A DNA stretch of 64,000 bases, from the NCBI RefSeq assembly GCF_003261635.1, contig NZ_QFXK01000001.1:82184-146183 (forward strand). Reading direction: 5' to 3'. This document shows, piece after piece, positions 56,970 to 64,000 of this stretch; the stretch's first letter is position 1, and the number at the start of each line of letters is the position of its first letter. The notes beneath the pieces are model-generated. The model was not told the DNA's origin, made no database searches, and saw nothing but the letters and a program-made list of their open reading frames with translations. The translations under genes were made by a program, and so were the position numbers. The DNA comes from Kribbella monticola. Its GTDB lineage: Bacteria; Actinomycetota; Actinomycetes; Propionibacteriales; Kribbellaceae.

Positions 56970-58442
56970 ATGACGACCCCCGAGGAGAACACCAGTACCG
57001 CAGCGGCGAAGGTGACGCCGGTCGACGATCTGGTGAGCACGCGGCACGAGTTGGCGATTGGTGATGAGACGCTGAAGTACACGGCCACCACGGGGCGGGT
57101 CGTGTTGCGGCAGGAGGTGCTGACCGAGGGGAAGTTCGACGGGCATGTGCCGAAGGCCGAGGTGTTCCTGACGGCGTACACGCTCGACGATGCGGATGTC
57201 TCGCAGCGGCCGGTGACGTTTGCCTTCAACGGCGGTCCGGGATCGTCGAGCATCTGGCTGCACCTCGGGCTGCTCGGGCCGCGTCGCGCGGTATCGGGCG
57301 ACGTCGGTGAGCTCGTGCCGCCGCCGTACGGGCTGGAGGACAACCCCGAGACGTTGCTGCGGCACAGCGATCTGGTCTTCATCGACCCGGTGTCGACCGG
57401 ATACTCGCGCGCGGTCGAGGGCGAGAAGCCGGGGGAGTACCACGGGTTCACCCGCGACCTGGAGTCGGTCGGTGAAGTGATCCGGCTGTGGACGTCGCGG
57501 AACGGGCGCTGGATGTCACCGAAGTTCCTGGCCGGCGAGTCCTACGGTACGACGCGCGCCGCCGGGCTGGCCGCGCATCTGCAGGACCGGTATGGGATGT
57601 ACCTGAACGGCGTGATGCTGATCTCCGCGGTACTCGAGTTCGCGACGCTCGACTTCACGCCGGGCAACGACCTGCCGTACGCCTTGTACCTGCCGTCGTA
57701 CGCCGCGACCGCGCACTACCACGGGCTGATCCCGGACCGGGAGCTGTCCGACGTACTCGCGGACGCGGAGCGGTACGCCGCCGGCCGGTATCCGAATGCG
57801 CTTGCCCAGGGCAACCGGTTGCCGGACGACTACCGGGCCGAGGTGATCACCCGGCTGGCGTCGTTGACCGGGCTGTCGGAGGACTACCTCGACCGGGTGA
57901 ACCTGCGGATCGAGCACACCCGCTTCTTCGCCGAGCTGTTGCGCTCGCGCCGGCAGGTGGTCGGGCGGCTCGACAGCAGGTTCACCGGATGGGATGCGGA
58001 CTCGGCCGGTGAGGTGTCGACCGACGACCCGTCGTTCCGCGCGATCATCGGGCCTTACACGGCAGCGCTGAACCAGTACGTGCGGGCCGAGTTGGAGTAT
58101 CACAACGATCTCCCGTACGAGTTCCTCAGCAGCGACGCGGCCAAGGACTGGTCGTTCAAGGAGTTCGAGAGCAAGCACGTCACCGTCGCCGACAAACTCG
58201 CCGAGGCGATGCGGGCGAACCCACACCTGAAAGTCCACATCGCCTCCGGCTACTACGACTGCGCGACCCCGTACTTCGCCACCGAACACACCGTCGCCGG
58301 CCTGCAGATCCCCGCCGAACTCCGGGACAACATCGAACTCCGCTACTACCCAGCCGGCCACATGATGTACGTCAATGAAGAGTCCCGGCTGCGCCAATCC
58401 GAAGACCTGGCCACCTTCATCCAAAACGCCTCCAACCGATAG
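56970..58442 (+). CDS. Peptidase S10 family serine carboxypeptidase
   Basis: 490 residues of the alpha/beta-hydrolase S10 type. The oxyanion motif FNGGPGSSSIWLHLGLLGPR, nucleophile Ser in AGESYGTTRAAGLA, Asp in ASGYYDCATPYFATEHT and His in YYPAGHMMYVNEES form the triad. No signal peptide is seen (the N-terminus is TTPEENTSTAAAKVTPVDD), so the enzyme is probably cytosolic, as in other bacterial S10 members. It would release C-terminal residues from peptides. The ATG at 56970 is preferred over an in-frame start at 56898 that adds a basic non-conserved stretch. The 298 bp upstream hold no gene. Confidence 0.9.
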   Translation: MTTPEENTSTAAAKVTPVDDLVSTRHELAIGDETLKYTATTGRVVLRQEVLTEGKFDGHVPKAEVFLTAYTLDDADVSQRPVTFAFNGGPGSSSIWLHLGLLGPRRAVSGDVGELVPPPYGLEDNPETLLRHSDLVFIDPVSTGYSRAVEGEKPGEYHGFTRDLESVGEVIRLWTSRNGRWMSPKFLAGESYGTTRAAGLAAHLQDRYGMYLNGVMLISAVLEFATLDFTPGNDLPYALYLPSYAATAHYHGLIPDRELSDVLADAERYAAGRYPNALAQGNRLPDDYRAEVITRLASLTGLSEDYLDRVNLRIEHTRFFAELLRSRRQVVGRLDSRFTGWDADSAGEVSTDDPSFRAIIGPYTAALNQYVRAELEYHNDLPYEFLSSDAAKDWSFKEFESKHVTVADKLAEAMRANPHLKVHIASGYYDCATPYFATEHTVAGLQIPAELRDNIELRYYPAGHMMYVNEESRLRQSEDLATFIQNASNR

Positions 58443-58453
58443 CGCCCCGAGAG

Positions 58454-58909
58454 ATGCTCCTGGTCCGCTCAGATCGTGTGTCGACGGCTGATTCGCTGCC
58501 GGCAGGCGTCGTACTCCGGACGCCGACTCGCGCCGACACCACGGAGCTCGGTCGGTTGTACTTCGAGTCGTATGAGCCGGGTGTTGCTTGCGCGAGCGAG
58601 GCGGAGGCGATTGACGACATCGGCGCGACCTTCGACGGCGCCTACGGCCCGCTGAGTGCCGACTGGAGTTGGTTGGCGGTGGCGGGTGATCGGCTCGTCG
58701 GTGCGTTGCTGGTCGTCGAGCGTGCGCCGTGGCCGGATACGCCGGCGTGTCCGTTCATCATCGAGCTCTTCGTGGCGCCCGCACATCGCCGCCTTGGGGT
58801 TGCGCGCGGTTTGCTGGCGACGGTTGGTACCGAGGTGGCCCTGCGCGTTGCTGAGGGCAACGTTTCGGCGCGGCGGCTTTATGAGTCGGTGGGTTTCCAG
58901 CCGGGGTAG
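58454..58909 (+). CDS. GNAT-family N-acetyltransferase
   Basis: 151 residues: VVLRTPTRADTTELGRLYFE, then FIIELFVAPAHRRLGVARGLLATVG (acetyl-CoA loop) and [17 protein letters not shown]. The domain is compact with the standard GNAT end. It follows the S10 peptidase by 11 bp and is probably co-transcribed. Its last 31 bases overlap the end of another GNAT gene on the minus strand. Acceptor unknown. Confidence 0.85.
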   Translation: MLLVRSDRVSTADSLPAGVVLRTPTRADTTELGRLYFESYEPGVACASEAEAIDDIGATFDGAYGPLSADWSWLAVAGDRLVGALLVVERAPWPDTPACPFIIELFVAPAHRRLGVARGLLATVGTEVALRVAEGNVSARRLYESVGFQPG

Positions 58910-59289
58910 ATGCGGAAGCCGGAGAAGGTGTGGTGGGGGAGGGAGGAGTAGAAGTCCTCGGCGGTGTCGGTGACCAGGTCGATGCGTTGGGCACCGGTCA
59001 ACGGCATGGCGTATTCGAGGAGAGCTCGGGCAATGCCTTGGCGACGGTAGGTGGCGGCGACTGCGAGTTCCGCCAGGTAGGCCTGGATGTGGCCGTCGCT
59101 GAGGAGGTAGGCAAAGGCAACGACTTCACCATCGTTGTCGACGGCAACTACTGAGGTCACGCCCGGGGCAGTCAGTACTGCGTGGGCGCGCTCGTGGTCG
59201 GCGGGGAAGCTCGGCCAGCCTTCGGCTTCGCACAGCGCGACGATGCCGAGCAGATGCGCGCGCTCGTACTGCGTGTAGCGCACGTTCAC
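58879..59289 (-). CDS. GNAT-family N-acetyltransferase coupled to map
   Basis: 136 residues from the GTG at 59289, which overlaps the stop of the methionine aminopeptidase gene (GTGA). The GNAT core is clear: [64 protein letters not shown] and a closing [15 protein letters not shown]. The coupling to map invites the thought that it acetylates exposed protein N-termini, but this GNAT is not obviously a RimI-type enzyme. Confidence 0.87.
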   Translation of the reverse strand: MNVRYTQYERAHLLGIVALCEAEGWPSFPADHERAHAVLTAPGVTSVVAVDNDGEVVAFAYLLSDGHIQAYLAELAVAATYRRQGIARALLEYAMPLTGAQRIDLVTDTAEDFYSSLPHHTFSGFRIYPGWKPTDS

Positions 59290-60134
59290 GGCAAGGTGAG
59301 GACTTCGGCGCCGGTGTCGGTGACGACCAGGGTGTGCTCGAACTGCGCGGTCCTGGACTTGTCCTTGGTCGTCGCGGTCCAGCCGTCGTCCCACAAGTCG
59401 TAGTCATAGCTGCCGAGGGTGAGCATCGGCTCGATCGTGAACGTCATCCCCGGCTCCATCACGTCGTCGAACCGCTCGTCGTCGTAGTGCGGGATGATCA
59501 GCCCGGAGTGGAACGAGGTGGCGATCCCGTGCCCGGTGAAGTCGCGGACCACGCCGTACCCGAAACGCTTCGCGTACGACTCGATCACGCGGCCGATGAT
59601 GCTCACCTGACGGCCCGGCTTGACCGCCTTGATGCCACGGTTCAGCGCTTCCTGCGTGCGCTCGACCAGCAGGCGGCTCTCCTCGTCGACGTCACCGACC
59701 AGGAACGTCGCGTTGGTGTCGCCGTGGACGCCGTCCAGGAACGCGGTGATGTCGACGTTGACGATGTCGCCGTCCTCGAGCGGGCGGTCGTCGGGGATGC
59801 CGTGGCAGATCACCTCGTTCACCGAGGTGCACAAGGACTTCGGATAGTTGCGGTAGCCCAGCGTGGACGGATACGCGCCGCGCTCGACCAGGTACTCATG
59901 GCCGATCGCGTCGAGTTCGTCCGTCGTCACTCCTGGCTTGGCGGCCGCACCGACCGCCTGCAACGCCTGCGCGGCCAGCTTGCTCGCGACGCGCATCTTC
60001 TCGATCAACTCGGGCGCGGTCACGTACGAGCCTTCGTACGGCGTCGGCGCGGGCTTGTCGACGTACTCCGGCCGGGGAATGGACGCGGGTACCGGACGGC
60101 GAGGCGAGATGATGCCAGGAGTGAGAAGCGACAT
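59286..60134 (-). CDS. map: Methionine aminopeptidase, type I
   Basis: 282 residues. A 40-residue N-terminal extension with Pro-rich and YEGSYV segments, common in actinobacterial MetAPs, precedes the pita-bread fold. Metal ligands and motifs are present: [43 protein letters not shown] and FTIEPMLT. It removes the initiator Met from nascent proteins. The extension lacks zinc-finger Cys residues. ATG at 60134. The coupled GNAT gene follows. Confidence 0.95.
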   Translation of the reverse strand: MSLLTPGIISPRRPVPASIPRPEYVDKPAPTPYEGSYVTAPELIEKMRVASKLAAQALQAVGAAAKPGVTTDELDAIGHEYLVERGAYPSTLGYRNYPKSLCTSVNEVICHGIPDDRPLEDGDIVNVDITAFLDGVHGDTNATFLVGDVDEESRLLVERTQEALNRGIKAVKPGRQVSIIGRVIESYAKRFGYGVVRDFTGHGIATSFHSGLIIPHYDDERFDDVMEPGMTFTIEPMLTLGSYDYDLWDDGWTATTKDKSRTAQFEHTLVVTDTGAEVLTLP

Positions 60135-60204
60135 GGTGGGATCATTCTAGTAGTGCGCTGGGCACTTCAGACGCGACAAGGCGATCGGAAGGTGGTCATC
60201 CGTT

Positions 60205-60393
60205 ATGTCCGACGATCACAGCAACGAGTGGTACTACAACGTGAAGACCGGCAAGGTCGAGCCTTATGAAGGCGACAAGGCCTCCGAGCGACTCGGGCCG
60301 TACAGCTCGCCGGAAGAGGCGGCCCGCGCGTTGGAGAAGGTCCAGGAACGCAACGAGGCCTGGGACAACGACCCGAAGTGGAACGACGACTGA
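60205..60393 (+). CDS. Small acidic conserved protein with SPOR-like pattern
   Basis: 62 residues: SDDHSNEWYYNVKTGKVEPY, EGDKASERLGPYSSPEEAAR, ALEKVQERNEAWDNDPKWND. The single WYYNVKTGKVE strand followed by a GPYSSPEEAARAL helix is typical of small conserved actinobacterial proteins often found next to map. It is cytosolic, strongly acidic, and of unknown function. It is divergent from map and ends at a strong bidirectional terminator. Confidence 0.85.
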   Translation: MSDDHSNEWYYNVKTGKVEPYEGDKASERLGPYSSPEEAARALEKVQERNEAWDNDPKWNDD

Positions 60394-60409
60394 ATGCTTC
60401 AGAAAACGC

Positions 60410-60446
60410 CTGCGGGGCACCACCGGAAATCGGTGGTGCCCCGCAG
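60410..60446. terminator. Strong bidirectional terminator
   Basis: CTGCGGGGCACCACCG (60410-60425) and CGGTGGTGCCCCGCAG (60431-60446) form a perfect 16-bp stem with a GAAAT loop. CTTTT follows on the plus strand and a matching A-run precedes it, so it serves both the small plus-strand gene and the minus-strand histone-like gene. Confidence 0.9.
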
Positions 60447-60467
60447 CTTTTCGGCTACTTCGCCGGA

Positions 60468-61091
60468 TCAGGCCTTCTTCGCGGCGGCCTTGCGGGCCGG
60501 GGCCTTCCGGGCCGTCGTCGCGCGCTTGGCGACAGTCTTGCGGGCCGGCGCCTTCTTCGCAGCCACCCGGGCGGGCGCCTTCTTCGCGGCGACCTTCTTG
60601 GCCGGCGCCTTCTTCGCGGCGACCTTGCGGGCCGGAGCCTTCTTGGCGGCGACCTTCTTCGCGGGTGCCTTCTTCGCCACGGTCTTCTTCGCCGGCGCCT
60701 TCTTGGCCACGGTCTTCTTGGCGGTGGTCTTCTTCGCCGGTGCCTTCTTGGCGGCGGTCACCTTCTTGGCCGGTGCCTTCTTCGCGACCGTCTTCTTCGC
60801 GGTCACCTTCTTGGCCGGTGCCTTTTTCGCCACGGTCTTGGTGGCGGTGGCCTTCTTCGCCGGCGCCTTCTTGGCCACGGTCTTCTTCGCCGTGGTCTTC
60901 TTCGCGGCGACCTTTGTGGCTGGTGCCTTCTTCGCCGCAGTCACCTTCTTCGCCGTTGTCGTCTTCTTCGCTGCGGTGACCTTGCGCGCGGTGGTCGTCT
61001 TCGCGGCGCTGGCCTTCTTGGCGACAGTCTTCTTGGCGGGAGAAGCCTTTTTGGCTGTCGCCTTCCCTGCGGCTGCCTTCTTGGCTGGCAC
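60468..61091 (-). CDS. Lys/Ala/Pro-rich histone H1-like DNA-binding protein
   Basis: 207 residues, almost wholly composed of [16 protein letters not shown] and AKKVTAAKK type units; no folded domain such as HU is present. It resembles the C-terminal tails of eukaryotic linker histones and of actinobacterial HU proteins, and should bind DNA through charge. The GTG at 61091 is preceded by AAGGAGG at the right distance, so the longer reading from 61388 is rejected. The Lys codons are AAG and Ala codons GCC/GCG, fitting the genome. It ends at the bidirectional terminator. Confidence 0.85.
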   Translation of the reverse strand: MPAKKAAAGKATAKKASPAKKTVAKKASAAKTTTARKVTAAKKTTTAKKVTAAKKAPATKVAAKKTTAKKTVAKKAPAKKATATKTVAKKAPAKKVTAKKTVAKKAPAKKVTAAKKAPAKKTTAKKTVAKKAPAKKTVAKKAPAKKVAAKKAPARKVAAKKAPAKKVAAKKAPARVAAKKAPARKTVAKRATTARKAPARKAAAKKA

Positions 61092-61408
61092 TTCTGCCTC
61101 CTTGGTGCGGCTGAGGAAAACCACGGTGGATTCCTCGTCGTCATGATGATGACAACACTTGGTGGCTACGTAAAGCACCTGAAACGTGTGCAGCTTAAGG
61201 CGTCCGGATATGCTATCCGGGTGAATAGTGCGAAAATCCTTGTGCAGAAGGGTTTTCACCGCGGCCGGAGCAGGCCGGAAGCCGGGAAAGATTTGTTGGC
61301 GACACGCACGCGAAGTCGGCCCGGATCGGCCGATTCGGTGCACTTCGGCACAAGTGTTGTCCTCGGCAACCTCTGCCGAACGACCCATGGAAGACAGGTT
61401 TCACTGCC
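61092..61408. other. 317-bp divergent gap with a perfect short palindrome
   Basis: It separates the histone-like gene (minus) and the metal-receptor gene (plus). CCGGATA-TGC-TATCCGG at 61204-61220 is a perfect 7-bp inverted repeat that could be an operator. The region is less GC-rich than its surroundings near 61140-61260. No gene is supported. Confidence 0.5.
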
Positions 61409-62146
61409 ATGCAGGACGACGTAGGAACAGTGCTCGCGTTGCCGTCGCGAGTGCGTCGGGTGGTCAGTATCGTGCCCTCGTTGACGGAAGCGATCGCGGC
61501 CACGCATCGCGAGTTGCTGGTCGGTGCGACGGACTGGTGCACGCATCCCGAAGACCTCGACGTGACCCGCGTCCGGGGAACGAAGAACCCTGATCTCGAA
61601 CTCATTCGTGAACTCGCGCCGGATGTCGTGATCGCGAATGCCGAAGAGAATCGCGAACCCGATCTCGCGACATTGCGGGCGGCCGGAATCGCGGTCTGGG
61701 TCACCGCGCCGACGACACTCGACGAATCACTCGGCTCGCTTCGCCGGATGCTGTCGGCAATCACCGGTGACGTCCCGCAATGGCTCGTCGATGCGACCGC
61801 GAGTTGGAGTACGCCGTACGCCGGGCCGCGTCGTCGCGCGATCGTGCCGATCTGGCGGCGCCCGTGGATGGCGTTGGGGCGGGACACGTTCGCGGGTGAT
61901 GTGCTGCGGCGACTCGGCATCGACAACGTGCTGGCGGATTCTCTCGAGCGTTATCCGAAGTTCGATCCAGCCGAACTCCCGCAGTACGACGTCGTTGTTC
62001 TGCCGGACGAGCCCTATGCGTTCGCACCGAATGACGGACCCGAGGCTTTTGCCGGGCCGGCCAAATGCGTCTCGGGCCGCCATCTCACCTGGTACGGCCC
62101 ATCGCTCACCGAGGCGCGACGCGTGCTCACCGAACAGTTGCAGTGA
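61409..62146 (+). CDS. Helical backbone metal receptor, BtuF/FhuD-like, without signal peptide
   Basis: 245 residues of the type III periplasmic-binding fold: RVVSIVPSLTEAIAATHREL, VGATDWCTHPEDL, GTKNPDLELIRELAPDVVIA, then a long helix and a second lobe (GRDTFAGDVLRRLGIDNVLA, DVVVLPDEPYAFAPND). This resembles cobalamin- or siderophore-binding proteins, but there is no signal peptide or lipobox, so the protein is probably cytosolic and not a classical ABC receptor. No permease or ATPase gene is nearby. The ligand is unknown; corrinoid and ferric complexes are the obvious candidates. Confidence 0.82.
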   Translation: MQDDVGTVLALPSRVRRVVSIVPSLTEAIAATHRELLVGATDWCTHPEDLDVTRVRGTKNPDLELIRELAPDVVIANAEENREPDLATLRAAGIAVWVTAPTTLDESLGSLRRMLSAITGDVPQWLVDATASWSTPYAGPRRRAIVPIWRRPWMALGRDTFAGDVLRRLGIDNVLADSLERYPKFDPAELPQYDVVVLPDEPYAFAPNDGPEAFAGPAKCVSGRHLTWYGPSLTEARRVLTEQLQ

Positions 62147-62181
62147 TGTGCGCCACGAAGACTGCGCTGTCAGGTAGACGG

Positions 62182-62199
62182 TTAGGTATGCCTCACCTA
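62182..62199 (+). promoter_or_regulatory. Iron-box-like site (IdeR/DmdR type)
   Basis: TTAGGTATGCCTCACCTA resembles the IdeR/DmdR operator TTAGGTTAGGCTAACCTAA, matching at about 14 of 19 positions with both outer TTAGGT and ACCTA halves kept. It lies 10 bp before the start of the small Cys-rich gene, a position where a DtxR-family repressor would block transcription when iron is present. Confidence 0.6.
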
Positions 62200-62209
62200 C
62201 ACTCGCCTG

Positions 62210-62386
62210 GTGCCGTCCGTGACCGCGAAGAAGAAGTGCTGCAAGGACAAGCCGAGGTGCAAGAAGTGCCCGGTGGTCCTGAAGCGGCTGGCTGATGCCG
62301 GCTGCGCGGAGCGGCTGGACCGCGTCCACTACAAGGTGGACAAGAAGGTCAAGAAGAAGGTGCTGAAGGAAGCCCGCGCCCGCTAG
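62210..62386 (+). CDS. Small Lys- and Cys-rich conserved protein
   Basis: 58 residues from GTG 62210 (or 55 from GTG 62219). The sequence starts VPSVTAKKKCCKDKPRCKKC and continues PVVLKRLADAGCAERLDRVH, ending in a Lys-rich helix (KVDKKVKKKVLKEARAR). Four closely placed Cys residues (CC, C, C) suggest binding of zinc or iron, or a redox role. I recall similar short proteins in many actinobacteria, without known function. An iron-box-like site just upstream suggests repression by iron. No clear Shine-Dalgarno is visible, consistent with a short leader. Confidence 0.75.
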   Translation: MPSVTAKKKCCKDKPRCKKCPVVLKRLADAGCAERLDRVHYKVDKKVKKKVLKEARAR

Positions 62387-62400
62387 CAGCCCGCTGCGGT

Positions 62401-62898
62401 CTAGGACGCTTTGCGAAGCTCGATCGCGTTCACGGCTTGCCGGAGCAGCCCGGGAATGGTGACGTGCGCGGCCTGACCGGTCGCCTCCAGGTCGTCGGGG
62501 TGCCACCAGCCGTGGTCGCTGATCGTCGCCAGTTCGAGCTCCTCCTGGTTGGCGAAGCTCACCTCGACCGCGTCCACGCGCACCGCGAAGAAGGTCTGGT
62601 GCTGGATGATCGGGCAGCCGCCCCACTGGTACTCGATCGTGTTCGTCGCGACCGGTTCGCCGAGCGACTCGGCCGGTACCAGCAGCGCGACCTCCTCGCG
62701 CAGTTCGCGGCTCGCGGCCTGTGCAACCGTCTCGCCGGCTTCGACGCCGCCGCCGATCGTGAACCAGTACGGCCGGGCCGGAATCAGTGGGTCCCACCCG
62801 TGCAGCAGCAGGACCTTCCCGTCACCACGGACAGGAAGGACTCGAGCCGTCGTACGCCGGACGACGGTGCCGGGCGGAGGCAGGCGGGAATCGGTCAC
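62401..62898 (-). CDS. NUDIX hydrolase
   Basis: 165 residues with the NUDIX box GGGVEAGETVAQAASRELREEV (start near residue 49, key Glu residues in RELREEV). Upstream strand VRRTTARVLPVRGDGKVLLL and downstream QHQTFFAVRVDAVEV fit the fold. It hydrolyses a nucleoside diphosphate linked to another group; the substrate is not evident. The start is GTG at 62898. It is convergent with the small Cys-rich gene and divergent from the aldo/keto reductase. Confidence 0.9.
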   Translation of the reverse strand: MTDSRLPPPGTVVRRTTARVLPVRGDGKVLLLHGWDPLIPARPYWFTIGGGVEAGETVAQAASRELREEVALLVPAESLGEPVATNTIEYQWGGCPIIQHQTFFAVRVDAVEVSFANQEELELATISDHGWWHPDDLEATGQAAHVTIPGLLRQAVNAIELRKAS

Positions 62899-62994
62899 AC
62901 TTCAAAACGGTAGGCGACGAAGGCGCCGCGGCGACTCGTCGTACGGCGCGTCTCGGGTCAGACGCCTTTGGTTGCGGGTGGGACGATCGATGAC

Positions 62995-63897
62995 ATGACT
63001 GCACGGATCGGCCTGGGACTGGCCGCGCTCGGACGGCCGGGGTACATCAATCTCGGTCACGACCAGGATCTCCCGCCCGGTCGTGAAGTCGAGGATCTTC
63101 GTCGCCGGACGCACGAGTTGCTGGAGCAGGCGTGGCAGGCCGGTGTCCGGTACTTCGACGCGGCCCGCTCGTACGGTCTGGCCGAGGTCTTCCTGGGCGA
63201 GTGGCTGACGCCTGAACGCCGCAGTCAGCTGACCATCGGCTCGAAATGGGGCTACACGTACGTCGCCGACTGGCGTGACGACGCCACAACGCACGAGGTG
63301 AAGGACCACTCGCTGCAGACCTTCGAACGCCAGTGGCCCGAGACCCTCGCGGCCCTTGGCGGTCGACCGGATTTCTACCTGGTCCACAGCCTGACTTCGG
63401 ACAGCCCCGCGCTCTCCGACACGAAGCTGCTCGACCGCCTCGGCGAACTCGCGGCCGACGGCGTACGGGTCGGCCTGTCGACCAGTGGGCCGCATCAAGC
63501 CGAGACGTTGCGCGAAGCCCTGAAGCTGGGCGGCCCGTTCACGGTTGTGCAGTCGACGTGGAACGTGCTGGAGCCATCGGCCGGTACGGCGCTTGCCGAG
63601 GCGCACGACGCCGGGTGGTTCGTGGTGGTCAAGGAAGCCGTGGCCAACGGCCGCCTGACCTCCAAGGCCGGCGAAACCCCCTTCAATACCTTCGCTGCCA
63701 AACACGGTGTCGCGCCCGACTCGCTGGCCATCAGCGCTGCAGCAGCGCAGCCGTGGGCCGACGTGGTACTCAGCGGCGCGACCACCTCGGAGCAGCTCGA
63801 GAGCAACCTGCGGCAAGCCACGGCCGGCCCGCTGACCGAGTTCGCGCAGAAGCCCTACGAGTACTGGTCGGAACGCTCAGCCCTGCCCTGGATCTAG
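62995..63897 (+). CDS. Aldo/keto reductase
   Basis: 300 residues of the AKR barrel: GLGLAALGRPGYINLGHD at the start, VRYFDAARSYGLAEVFLGEWL with the catalytic Asp and Tyr, TIGSKWGY with the catalytic Lys, FYLVHSLTSD with the His-type position, and a C-terminal VVLSGATTSEQLESNLRQA NADPH-binding segment. It should reduce a carbonyl compound with NADPH; the substrate is unknown. The ATG at 62995 fits the family start. An IS481-like element end follows within 25 bp of the stop. Confidence 0.9.
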   Translation: MTARIGLGLAALGRPGYINLGHDQDLPPGREVEDLRRRTHELLEQAWQAGVRYFDAARSYGLAEVFLGEWLTPERRSQLTIGSKWGYTYVADWRDDATTHEVKDHSLQTFERQWPETLAALGGRPDFYLVHSLTSDSPALSDTKLLDRLGELAADGVRVGLSTSGPHQAETLREALKLGGPFTVVQSTWNVLEPSAGTALAEAHDAGWFVVVKEAVANGRLTSKAGETPFNTFAAKHGVAPDSLAISAAAAQPWADVVLSGATTSEQLESNLRQATAGPLTEFAQKPYEYWSERSALPWI

Positions 63898-63920
63898 AAC
63901 CTCGATCTAGATGTACTCGG

Positions 63921-64000
63921 TCAGTAGGTTGGTGACAGTCGGCTGATGGGTGGTCGGCCGCCGAGTGCGGTGTGTCGGCGTTGATTGTTGTAGAAGTCGA
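63921..64000 (-). mobile_element. C-terminal end of an IS481-like transposase, cut by window edge
   Basis: On the minus strand the visible codons read DFYNNQRRHTALGGRPPISR, then LSPTY and a stop at 63921. The YNNQRRHTALGGRPPxSR stretch is the conserved end of DDE integrase-type transposases of the IS481 group. In another frame the same DNA continues as VTNLLTEYI to a TAG at 63907, so a small frameshift near 63935 is possible. The element ends just after the aldo/keto reductase gene; its inverted repeat must lie within 63898-63925 if the end is intact. Confidence 0.8.

Noticed and set aside
60468..61388. 306-codon version of the histone-like gene
   Set aside because: The extra N-terminal 99 residues have no coding character, while a GTG at 61091 with AAGGAGG gives a clean start.
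60378..61424. Two long plus-strand frames opposite the histone-like gene
   Set aside because: They are Leu/Gly/Arg- or Phe/Ala-rich mirror images of Lys/Ala codon repeats. The minus frame has a strong ribosome-binding site and a fitting terminator.

Overview
The window is a GC-rich chromosomal segment of an actinobacterium. Support comes from the strong G/C bias at third codon positions, frequent GTG starts, the pairing of a PucR-type FasR regulator with fabD-fabH, a homodimeric pyruvate dehydrogenase E1 next to a DUF3052 protein and an AhpE-like peroxiredoxin, a DUF222/HNH gene, and a type A RNase P RNA. Gene content and the habit of writing Val, Gly and Arg codons so as to form GTAC suggest a Kribbella-like member of the Propionibacteriales. 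This is an inference and was not tested.

Layout. 1-3035: fatty-acid initiation on the minus strand (partial fabH, a fabD carrying an extra biotinyl-like domain, fasR). 3105-17719: accessory genes, namely a PHP/HhH protein, a P-loop kinase, an ArsR-SRPBCC pair, a pirin, a DUF222-HNH nuclease with internal tandem repeats, a membrane protein, an LLM oxidoreductase, a POT transporter, a HisD/HpsN-like dehydrogenase, a GNAT, a LuxR-type regulator and a flavin monooxygenase. 17811-21920: conserved core with aceE, a DUF3052 gene, a peroxiredoxin and tRNA-Val(TAC). 22440-34475: one 12-kb gene for a 4011-residue hybrid polyketide/peptide synthetase standing alone, without tailoring, release or phosphopantetheinyl transferase genes.

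34704-47203: a membrane protein followed by sugar metabolism genes (ROK kinase, an unknown protein translationally coupled to a large GH38 alpha-mannosidase, a GH3 glycosidase, a VOC protein, a ROK repressor divergent from a GH13 alpha-glucosidase). 47281-53413: a conserved RNA and housekeeping set (Nif3-like protein, coiled-coil zinc-ribbon protein, RNase HI/phosphatase fusion, RNB exoribonuclease) interrupted by a lipoprotein gene. 53402-63897: a TetR regulator with tandem GNATs, DUF899, rnpB, DUF952, an S10 peptidase, further GNATs, methionine aminopeptidase, a Lys/Ala-rich histone-like protein, a metal-receptor protein, a small Cys-rich protein behind an iron-box-like site, a NUDIX hydrolase and an aldo/keto reductase. 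The window closes inside the end of an IS481-like transposase.

The most unusual object is the megasynthase at 22440-34475. Its reading frame is intact over 12 kb and its ligase, acyltransferase, carrier and adenylation motifs are preserved. Its ketosynthase has Trp in place of the active-site Cys and Asn in place of the first catalytic His. Its condensation domain lacks the half with HHxxxDG. It ends straight after an adenylation domain with no carrier or thioesterase, and its domains are joined by very long acidic low-complexity linkers. Other notable signals are a copied Nif3 C-terminal fragment at 49938-50012, a CTG start with a perfect Shine-Dalgarno at 50057, an iron-box candidate at 62182, two related palindromes in convergent gaps (14315 and 34508), and several in-frame repeat expansions.
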